The notes under the pieces are model-generated. The model saw only the letters and a list, made by a program, of their open reading frames with translations, was not told the origin of the DNA and made no database searches. A stretch of DNA of 7,483 nt from Flavobacteriales bacterium UBA5869 (GTDB lineage Bacteria; Bacteroidota; Bacteroidia; Flavobacteriales_D; Crocinitomicaceae): assembly GCA_002432565.1 (NCBI GenBank), contig DJFP01000218.1, forward strand, positions 1-7,483. The letters are read 5' to 3'. Each line of letters begins with the position of its first letter. Within the stretch, counting starts at the first letter, position 1. Below are positions 1 to 5,865 of the stretch, one piece after another. Both the position numbers and the translations under genes were made by a program.

Positions 1-309
1 GCTTACGGTGAAGTGGTAAATCACGCACATTTAATCCTGGCTGTTGATGAGAGTGCACACAATGCTTCCGGTTGTTCAATAGACAGTTCTGTAAGATTCA
101 TCAAACAATTGGAAAAGGAGTTGGGAATTTCTTTCTTCAACCGTTTAAAAATGCTTACTCTGAATAATAATCAGTTCGCCTATGTAAATTATGCCGATCT
201 GAGCAGTTTGCCGGAGGAAACAATCGTTTTTAATAATACGATCAGTAATATGGGAGAATTTAAGTCTTCCTGGAAATTGCCGGTAAAAAAGATCATTTCT
301 CAACAATAA
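1..309 (+). CDS. Conserved Flavobacteriia protein of unknown function, C-terminal part (5' end outside window)
   Basis: The reading frame is open from base 1 and ends at TAA 307-309, giving 102 residues. The frame continues upstream of the GTG at 13 with no start of its own, so this is the tail of a longer gene. The stretch ILAVDES..ASGCSIDSSVRFIKQLEKELG and the later TIVFNN..SNMGEF..SWKLP match, from memory, a protein of about 160 residues that is widespread in Flavobacteriia. About 55-60 N-terminal residues are therefore probably missing. Databases often label the family 'ABC transporter ATPase', but no Walker A, Walker B or ABC signature is visible in this portion, so that name should not be carried over. 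No signal peptide or membrane segment is seen in this part. Function unknown. It is followed after 77 bp by a decarboxylase on the same strand that appears to have its own promoter. Confidence 0.8.
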   Translation, partial: AYGEVVNHAHLILAVDESAHNASGCSIDSSVRFIKQLEKELGISFFNRLKMLTLNNNQFAYVNYADLSSLPEETIVFNNTISNMGEFKSSWKLPVKKIISQQ

Positions 310-322
310 CGTTAAAAAAAGT

Positions 323-342
323 TTAGACTGATCTAAGTCAGT
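323..342 (+). terminator. Overlapping small inverted repeats; weak terminator candidate for the upstream gene
   Basis: Two short perfect hairpins share bases. TTAGA (323-327) pairs with TCTAA (332-336) across a CTGA loop, and ACTGA (327-331) pairs with TCAGT (338-342), followed by TTT. They lie 13-33 nt after the stop codon, where a terminator is expected, but the stems are only 5 bp and the T tract is short. An operator for the next gene is equally possible. Confidence 0.3.
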
Positions 343-363
343 TTTCGTCTGTTCATTTTGTCC

Positions 364-371
364 AAACTTTG
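364..371 (+). promoter_or_regulatory. Candidate Bacteroidota -7 box for the decarboxylase
   Basis: AAACTTTG matches the TAnnTTTG -7 consensus at five of six fixed positions and ends 15 nt before the ATG at 387. No clean TTTG -33 element is seen at the usual distance; the nearest is the TTTTCG around 342-347. The box overlaps a 7-bp dyad (366-385). No Shine-Dalgarno sequence precedes the ATG. Confidence 0.35.
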
Positions 372-385
372 TAAGAAAACAAAGT
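366..385. repeat. Perfect 7-bp inverted repeat directly before the decarboxylase start
   Basis: ACTTTGT (366-372) and ACAAAGT (379-385) are perfect reverse complements separated by AAGAAA. The dyad covers most of the putative -7 box and ends one base before the ATG at 387. Its position would suit a repressor operator, or a hairpin that hides the initiation region if transcription starts far enough upstream. Confidence 0.45.
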
Positions 386-386
386 A

Positions 387-1622
387 ATGGAGTGGAAACG
401 AAAGTCAGAGGCGGAAAGCAAACAGCGTGTTTTTGATGCTCTAAAAAATAATGTGAACTACCGAAGCGGATCCGTTTTGGGAGTCCCGGGTACTTATCTT
501 GATCCCAAAGTGTTTTCCGAAGAGATCAGTTTTGTAAGGGAAGCACCTTATCTTTCAACATTGGTACATAACCCTAACCATATTGGCTGCCACACCCTGG
601 GTGATTCCGAATCTTATTTCGAGGGAACACAGGTACTGGAGCGCGAGGTCATTCGTATTTGTTCTGAAAATATTTTTAAGGCAGATCCTGATACGGTTGA
701 CGGTTATGTTGCAGCCGGAGGAACCGAAGCGAATTTGCAGGCCATCTGGATCTATCGAAATTACTTTTTACAGGAATATAAAGCTTCTCTCTCCGAAATT
801 GCGGTGGTTTGCACTAAAGACAGCCATTATAGCATGCAGAAAGCCGGTAATATTTTTCAAATCCAATGTGTTTTACTACCGGTGGAGAAGGAAACGCGTG
901 TGATTGACCATGCTGAAGCAGAAGCAAAGTTGGCTTTATTGAAAAAAAGTGGTGTAAAATACATCATCGTAGTCAGTAATATGATGACAACGATGTTTGG
1001 TTCTATTGATAAGGTCGAAGAGTATGTCGAACTGATGACAGCTTTTGGTTTTCAGTTTAAGATTCATGTCGATGCGGCTTACGGAGGATTTTACGCACCT
1101 ATTGTAGATGAGAAAAACACGATCAATTTTACTCACCCGATGGTCAATTCATTCACGATGGATGCTCACAAATTATTACAGGCGCCTTATGGAACAGGGA
1201 TTTTTCTCATCCGTAAAGATTGGATGAAATATGCACATACGGATGCTGCTTCCTATGTTGTTGGTGCGGATTGTACGCTTTCGGGAAGTAGATCAGGAGC
1301 GAATGCAATTGCAATCTGGCTGATTTTTGCTGCTTACGGAAGGCATGAATGGTATGAAAAATGCATGACGCTGGAACGGCGAACTTCATGGCTGGCTAAG
1401 GAATTGGATACACGCGGAATTCGATATTTTCGGGCACCACTTTCCAATATCGTTGCTATACATGCAAATCAGATTCCGGTTGGATTGGCTTCAGGATATG
1501 GTTTGGTTCCGGATGATCATCATCAGCCGTCCTGGTTCAAGATCGTAGTGATGGACCATGTGAGTATCGAAAAATTGGAAGTTTTTTTGGAGGAATTGGA
1601 TGCGATTATCGTACATAAATGA
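387..1622 (+). CDS. PLP-dependent group II amino-acid decarboxylase
   Basis: The 411-residue protein has the fold-type I plan of group II decarboxylases, the family of histidine, aromatic amino acid, serine and glutamate decarboxylases, which release CO2 from an amino acid to give an amine. Visible landmarks are GGTEAN at 111-116 (phosphate-binding turn), H147 in DSHYS (ring-stacking His), D229 in HVDAAYGG (contacts the PLP pyridine nitrogen), and K262 in MDAHK, the expected Schiff-base lysine. SGSRSGANAIAIW at 299-311 resembles the SRNG segment of histidine and serine decarboxylases. The length is close to the short bacterial histidine decarboxylases (about 380) rather than glutamate decarboxylases (about 460). 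There is no signal peptide, so it should be cytoplasmic. The substrate cannot be read from the sequence, and no transporter or second pathway enzyme is adjacent. The ATG at 387 is chosen because it follows the putative promoter and the family-like sequence starts soon after. Confidence 0.85.
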   Translation: MEWKRKSEAESKQRVFDALKNNVNYRSGSVLGVPGTYLDPKVFSEEISFVREAPYLSTLVHNPNHIGCHTLGDSESYFEGTQVLEREVIRICSENIFKADPDTVDGYVAAGGTEANLQAIWIYRNYFLQEYKASLSEIAVVCTKDSHYSMQKAGNIFQIQCVLLPVEKETRVIDHAEAEAKLALLKKSGVKYIIVVSNMMTTMFGSIDKVEEYVELMTAFGFQFKIHVDAAYGGFYAPIVDEKNTINFTHPMVNSFTMDAHKLLQAPYGTGIFLIRKDWMKYAHTDAASYVVGADCTLSGSRSGANAIAIWLIFAAYGRHEWYEKCMTLERRTSWLAKELDTRGIRYFRAPLSNIVAIHANQIPVGLASGYGLVPDDHHQPSWFKIVVMDHVSIEKLEVFLEELDAIIVHK

Positions 1623-1706
1623 GCCTGTTTGATCTCTTTTATCCTAATCTGGCAATTATTTAAATGTTTATTATTCATTATTTTATGTTTTGTAATATAA
1701 AGTTTT

Positions 1707-1779
1707 ACTTGAATACGTTCGCAATTTAGCGAATTTGTGAATAAGAGAATTTTAAAATTCGAGAATTAGAAGTTCAAGT
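1707..1779. repeat. Nested inverted repeats in the convergent intergenic gap; possible bidirectional terminator
   Basis: The 225-bp gap (1623-1847) lies between the 3' ends of two convergent genes. An outer pair, ACTTGAA (1707-1713) and TTCAAGT (1773-1779), encloses a hairpin TTCGC/GCGAA (1718-1722/1729-1733, 6-nt loop) and a perfect 14-bp palindrome GAATTTTAAAATTC (1747-1760). GAATT recurs at 1731, 1747 and 1763, exactly 16 nt apart. No GC-rich stem with a U tract is present, so a classical intrinsic terminator is not clearly supported. The rest of the gap is AT-rich and shows no gene. Confidence 0.4.
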
Positions 1780-1847
1780 GGTGTTTGATTTATCTGAACA
1801 TGGAATTCAAATAGCTCATTCGAAATGTCGGGCAAATAAATGAAAGG

Positions 1848-2885
1848 TTATTTTCTGTCTTCTTTAGCTTTTTTCTCGGCAGCCTCCCGTGCTTCCTTCT
1901 TTTTGCTCACATTTAAGCGTATTCCTCCTACAAGCCTTAAGTTGTAATAAGTTTGCTTGTAGCTGAAATCATTGAATGCAATCGATTTGTTGTCAAAATC
2001 ACTCACAAACATGATGAAGTATTTCGGTTTATTGATTCCACCAATGATTTTGAAATCAACGCGGGGAGCAAGCCCCAGGAAACTTCGGGTTGTACCGTCA
2101 AATGTATAGATCTTGGATTGCAATACTAAACCCAGGCCACCCATGATTCCAAACTGGAAAATCCGCCATCTGCGCACATAAGCATACCCGGGAACAACAC
2201 CTACGTCAAAAGCCGCGATTAGATTGGAGGACGTTTTACTTTCTGTTGTATCCTGCAATTCACCTGGCAGTATAGGCTGAGTAGACGATATTCCGTGATA
2301 ATTCGTAGTGTATTTCAGGTAAAAGGTCCGGACATCCCGATGATAGGAAGCCGTTTTTCCTCTGAAAGCAGCCATTTTGAAGTCATTCTTGAAAAACTGC
2401 CACGCATTGATGGAAAAACTGGCAGCATTAATGTCTTCCCGGATCAGGTTGGGTTCATCCGGACTGATTGTGTCGTTCCAGCGATCGGCATTTTTCAAAG
2501 CATATCCCTGGTACAAGTGCCAGTCCACATCAAAATACATGTTCTTGAAGCTGAAATCAAATCCTAAATCGTAATATTTGGTTTTCCCGAATTTGTTTTT
2601 GGAACGTACGGAATTAGGAAGTGTAATCCCAAAGCGCAGAGACATCCATTTGTAGGAAAATCCGAATCCCAGCACCGGATTGAAGTTATTCCGGAATTTT
2701 ACGTTTTTCATACCATTCGGAAATGGATAAGAAATGGACATGGGGGCAGTACTCCATCCGAAATCCGAATAGAGAACCAGCCTGTTCCTGTACTTCTGAT
2801 AGGGCAATAAGCTGTCTGATTCCTGGCCGATAACCCCGGCGGTAAATACACTTAAAAACGATATGAGAACTAAAAATCTACTCAT
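1848..2885 (-). CDS. DUF4421-like outer-membrane beta-barrel protein
   Basis: The 345-residue protein begins with a Sec signal peptide (about residues 1-20, hydrophobic FLVLISFLSVFTAGVIG, then QESD). The rest is a series of alternating aromatic/hydrophobic strands with turns rich in Gly, Asn and Asp, as in Bacteroidota outer-membrane barrels. The segment GFGFSYKWMSLRFGITLP (73-90), then GKTKYYDLGFD (100-110) and DWHLYQGY (121-128), matches my recollection of the DUF4421 family, whose function is unknown. The last strand-like segment ends near residue 326 and is followed by a charged tail (327-345, KKKEAREAAEKKAKEDRK at the end), unusual for a barrel that should finish with an aromatic residue. 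The ATG overlaps the end of the upstream oligopeptidase gene by 8 nt, with AAGG 5 nt before it, so it is probably co-transcribed and translationally coupled. The DUF assignment is from memory; the envelope location is more secure. Confidence 0.7.
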   Translation of the reverse strand: MSRFLVLISFLSVFTAGVIGQESDSLLPYQKYRNRLVLYSDFGWSTAPMSISYPFPNGMKNVKFRNNFNPVLGFGFSYKWMSLRFGITLPNSVRSKNKFGKTKYYDLGFDFSFKNMYFDVDWHLYQGYALKNADRWNDTISPDEPNLIREDINAASFSINAWQFFKNDFKMAAFRGKTASYHRDVRTFYLKYTTNYHGISSTQPILPGELQDTTESKTSSNLIAAFDVGVVPGYAYVRRWRIFQFGIMGGLGLVLQSKIYTFDGTTRSFLGLAPRVDFKIIGGINKPKYFIMFVSDFDNKSIAFNDFSYKQTYYNLRLVGGIRLNVSKKKEAREAAEKKAKEDRK

Positions 2886-4980
2886 TTATACCTTGCATGG
2901 AACATAAAAATGCGAATTCTTTTGCTACTTCCAATCGTTCGGTAGATCTTCCCGAACCTCCGCCGTGCCCGGCACTCATCGTACAATCGAACAAGATCGG
3001 AGCAGTACCTGTTTGGTTCTTTCTCAATTTAGCGACCCATTTCAAAGGTTCCCAGTACTGGACCTGTGAATCGTGATAGCCGGTTGTGATCAGCATGGCA
3101 GGATAATCCATTTTCCGGACGTGATCGTATGGAGAATAGCTCAGCATGTACCAATAAGCATCTTCTTCATTTGGATTTCCCCATTCTTCATATTCACCTA
3201 CAGTTAAAGGAATGCTTTCATCAAGCATTGTCGAAATCACATCAACGAAAGGAACCTGTGCAATGACACCTTTAAATAAGTAAGGCGCCATATTTGTAAC
3301 GGCTCCCATCAATAAACCTCCGGCACTTCCGCCTTGCGCATAAATAGAGTTCGGGTCGCAATATCCTTTTAGTGCCATCCATTCAGCCGCATTGATAAAA
3401 TCTGTGAAGGTATTCCGTTTTTGGTTCAATTTACCGGTTTGATACCAGTTCTCACCCAGGAATTTACCTCCGCGAATATGTGCAATGGCATATACAAATC
3501 CCCTGTCAAGTAAACTTAAGCGCGTTGCTGAGAAAGCTGCCGGAATGGTTACACCATAACTTCCGTAGCCGTAGAGCAGGAGAGGTGCTTTTTTCAGATC
3601 AATTCCTTTTTTGTAGACAATTGAGATCGGAATTTTCTGACCATCGTTTGCAATTGCCCAGATCCGTTCCGAAACATAGTTTGCAGGATTGAATTTTTGG
3701 TCGATCAGTGTTTTTTGGAAAAACAATTCGGAAGTTTTGCTTTCAACGTTATACTTGTAGATCGAACCGGGAGTTGTCAGTGAGGTATAATGATAATTCA
3801 CCGTTTTGGATTCATAATTCTCATTGAAGCTGAAATTCAACTCGTAAACTTCTTCCGGCATGGAGATCACATCGAAGTTTGTCGCATTTAAACTTCCTAC
3901 CGAAATCTCGGTTCGTCCCAATTTTCGCGACTGAACAGCCAGGAAATTTTTGAAGACTTCCACTTCTTCCAGGTATACATCGTTGTTGTGTGAGATCAGT
4001 ATTTCACAGCTTTCAATAGAAGCCGGAATAGATCTTGAGAAAACCAATTTTCGGTTCGGACTGTTTCGGTTGGTTAAAATGTAAAAACCGTTTTCATGGT
4101 GATCGACCTCGTATAAATGATCTTTTTCACGTTTCAGGAAACAGCTTGCCTTTTCGGCCGGTTTGTCGGCTTCAATCATCCGGGTTTCCGAACTGGTACT
4201 GCTTACGACATGGATCAGGATGAATTTTTTATCCAGTGTCTTAGTGATGTAAACGTAAAAACGTTCGTCCTTTTCTTCAAAGACCAATTCATCTTTCGAA
4301 CTACTGGTTCCCAGAACGTGTCTGTAAACCTGGAATTCGCGCAGCGTGGTCGGATCTTTTTTGACGTAGAAAACAGTCTTATTATCGTTTGCCCAAACAA
4401 TACTTCCGTCGGTTCCAGGAATTTGCTCTTTAAGGATCTTGCCGCTTTTGTTTTCTCTGAATGAAATGGTGTAATTGCGTCTTCCGATCTTATCCTGGGA
4501 AAAAGCAACCAATTCATTGTTCGGAGAAATAGAGAAATCTCCAAGAGCGTAATACTCATGACCTTTGGCCAGTGCATTCTCGTCAAAGAAAATGGTTTCC
4601 TTTTTTCCTTCAATCAGTATGAGTTGTCGGTAATCTGCATCCTTTAGTTGGCGCCATTGAAAAGTCTGACCCTGTATTTCGAAGGGAGCGCTTGTTTCTT
4701 CCGGATTTATACGCTTGTCGAATTCAGTCAGAAAAGTATTAACCAGGTTCTGTTTTTGATCAAAAAATGCTTTGGAATAATTGTTCTCTTCGGCGATGTA
4801 ATCCAGTACGGGTTTTGAATCGCGTTCATTCATCCAGAAATAAGGATCAATCCGCACGTGATTGTGTTTTACGAGTTCTTTTGGGATTTCCTTAGCAACT
4901 GGAATGTGAGACTGGCTTTGTGAATTCACGATAAATGGAGTAAATGAAAATAATGAAAGTAATCGGAGAAAATTCTTCAT
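2878..4980 (-). CDS. ptrB: Oligopeptidase B (prolyl oligopeptidase family S9A), exported form
   Basis: This 700-residue serine peptidase should cleave short peptides after Arg or Lys. Residues about 40-430 fit the N-terminal segment and beta-propeller that gate the active site, and 440-700 fit the alpha/beta-hydrolase domain. The catalytic triad is visible: S552 in GGSAGG, D637 in YHDSQVQYWEP and H672 in GHGG. Y472 in LLYGYGSYG fits the oxyanion-hole Tyr. E596 and E598 in VGEYEEWGNP match the acidic pair that gives oligopeptidase B its preference for basic residues and sets it apart from prolyl oligopeptidase. APYLFKGVIAQVPFVDV..TMLDESIPLT is almost the E. coli PtrB sequence. Unlike E. coli PtrB, which is cytoplasmic and about 686 residues long, it starts with MKNFLRLLSLFSFTPFIVNS, a probable Sec signal peptide cleaved before Q21, suggesting a periplasmic enzyme. 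It is the first gene of a minus-strand operon and overlaps the DUF4421-like gene by 8 nt. Confidence 0.93.
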   Translation of the reverse strand: MKNFLRLLSLFSFTPFIVNSQSQSHIPVAKEIPKELVKHNHVRIDPYFWMNERDSKPVLDYIAEENNYSKAFFDQKQNLVNTFLTEFDKRINPEETSAPFEIQGQTFQWRQLKDADYRQLILIEGKKETIFFDENALAKGHEYYALGDFSISPNNELVAFSQDKIGRRNYTISFRENKSGKILKEQIPGTDGSIVWANDNKTVFYVKKDPTTLREFQVYRHVLGTSSSKDELVFEEKDERFYVYITKTLDKKFILIHVVSSTSSETRMIEADKPAEKASCFLKREKDHLYEVDHHENGFYILTNRNSPNRKLVFSRSIPASIESCEILISHNNDVYLEEVEVFKNFLAVQSRKLGRTEISVGSLNATNFDVISMPEEVYELNFSFNENYESKTVNYHYTSLTTPGSIYKYNVESKTSELFFQKTLIDQKFNPANYVSERIWAIANDGQKIPISIVYKKGIDLKKAPLLLYGYGSYGVTIPAAFSATRLSLLDRGFVYAIAHIRGGKFLGENWYQTGKLNQKRNTFTDFINAAEWMALKGYCDPNSIYAQGGSAGGLLMGAVTNMAPYLFKGVIAQVPFVDVISTMLDESIPLTVGEYEEWGNPNEEDAYWYMLSYSPYDHVRKMDYPAMLITTGYHDSQVQYWEPLKWVAKLRKNQTGTAPILFDCTMSAGHGGGSGRSTERLEVAKEFAFLCSMQGINE

Positions 4981-4985
4981 ACTTA

Positions 4986-4993
4986 CAAATTTA
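4986..4993 (-). promoter_or_regulatory. Bacteroidota -7 box for the oligopeptidase B operon
   Basis: Read on the minus strand the bases are TAAATTTG, a perfect TAnnTTTG match, and only 5 nt separate it from the ATG at 4980. In this phylum transcription starts a few bases after the box, so the mRNA would be leaderless or nearly so. No good -33 TTTG is found at the usual spacing. Confidence 0.5.
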
Positions 4994-5036
4994 CGAGAAC
5001 TCTTTTTAGAATTGTGGGTCGGTTGCGTGAGTTTAT

Positions 5037-5044
5037 TAACTTTG
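5037..5044 (+). promoter_or_regulatory. Bacteroidota -7 box for the methyltransferase gene
   Basis: TAACTTTG is a perfect TAnnTTTG match ending 4 nt before the ATG at 5049. The best -33 candidate is ATTG at 5011-5014 with a 22-bp spacer, which is weak. Like the opposite-facing box at 4986-4993, it implies a leaderless or very short leader, and no Shine-Dalgarno sequence can fit after the predicted transcription start. Confidence 0.5.
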
Positions 5045-5048
5045 TTTT

Positions 5049-5822
5049 ATGAAAAAAGTATATAAGTTTCTTCTGAATAAATTACCAAGACCTCTTTTAA
5101 TCCGTTTAAGCTACGTTTTTAAATTCTTCGCTCCTTTAATTTATAAGGGAAATAAGGTGGAGTGTCCGGTATGTGAACAAAAATTCAGAAAATTCTTATC
5201 GTATGGTTCGAATGTCTCACACCGCGAAAATGTACTTTGTCCGTATGACCTGACTTTGGAAAGACACCGCTTAATGTGGCTTTATTTGAAGAGAGAGAGC
5301 AATTTTTTTACAGCTGATAAGTTAAAGGTGCTGCACATCGCACCGGAACAATGTTTTCACAAGAAATTTAAGCAACAAAAGAACCTGGATTACCTGACCG
5401 GTGATTTGCTTTCACCGATTGCAGATATGCATTTTGACCTGCACCAGATTCCATTGGAAGATAACCGATTCGATGTGATTTTTTGTAATCACGTGATGGA
5501 GCACGTAGATGATGCTTTAAAATGTATGAAGGAACTGCACCGCGTAATGGCTCCCGGAGCATGGGGAATTATGCAGGTTCCGCAGGATATTACACGTGCT
5601 GAAACTTACGAAGATTGGAGTATTACTTCACCGGAAGAGCGTGAGAAGCATTTCTGGCAGAAAGACCATGTGCGTTTGTTTGGAATGGATTACCCGCAAT
5701 GGCTGGAAAAAGCCGGTTTTGAAGTGGAAATTGCCTTTGAGAACAATCCTATTTCTGATCAGGAAATCGAACGCTTCCGTTTGGCGAAGACTGAGATACT
5801 TTATATTGTCAGAAAAAAGTAA
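5049..5822 (+). CDS. Class I SAM-dependent methyltransferase with N-terminal zinc-knuckle-like segment
   Basis: The 257-residue protein begins with a basic, hydrophobic segment (1-34) that could touch the membrane but is not a clear signal peptide. Next comes a zinc-knuckle-like part, CPVC at 39-42 and CPYD at 64-67, leading into LTLERHRLMWLYL. The Rossmann methyltransferase domain follows: VLHIAPE at 94-100 takes the place of the usual glycine-rich motif I, GDLLSPIADMHFDLHQIPLEDNRFDVI runs from 118 to 144, and NHVMEHV..ALKCMKELHRVMAPG at 147-170 is the typical methyltransferase type 11 motif. KDHVRLFGMDYPQWLEKAGFEV (205-226) is the usual C-terminal part. The substrate is unknown; relatives often occur in surface polysaccharide or glycosylation loci, but no glycosyltransferase is visible here. 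The start is set by the promoter box 4 nt upstream; the next in-frame ATG encodes M76, inside the conserved region. Confidence 0.82.
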   Translation: MKKVYKFLLNKLPRPLLIRLSYVFKFFAPLIYKGNKVECPVCEQKFRKFLSYGSNVSHRENVLCPYDLTLERHRLMWLYLKRESNFFTADKLKVLHIAPEQCFHKKFKQQKNLDYLTGDLLSPIADMHFDLHQIPLEDNRFDVIFCNHVMEHVDDALKCMKELHRVMAPGAWGIMQVPQDITRAETYEDWSITSPEEREKHFWQKDHVRLFGMDYPQWLEKAGFEVEIAFENNPISDQEIERFRLAKTEILYIVRKK

Positions 5823-5865
5823 GTGTCATTTTCTTTTTTCATAGTAACTTAGAAGCTAAGGTGTT

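Noticed and set aside
1..309. 'ABC transporter ATPase' as the product of the first gene
   Set aside because: No nucleotide-binding motifs are visible in the part present; the label seems to be a propagated database name for this family.
4117..4464. 115-codon open frame on the plus strand antisense to oligopeptidase B
   Set aside because: Antisense shadow of a real gene, with no start context or recognisable protein sequence.
4215..4613. 132-codon open frame on the minus strand inside the oligopeptidase B gene
   Set aside because: It is an out-of-frame reading of a gene with a complete catalytic triad; its translation is low-complexity and resembles no family I know.
5848..5860. CTTAG-AAG-CTAAG mini-hairpin before the peroxidase ATG
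   Set aside because: A 5-bp stem with a 3-nt loop is common by chance and shows no supporting context beyond its position.
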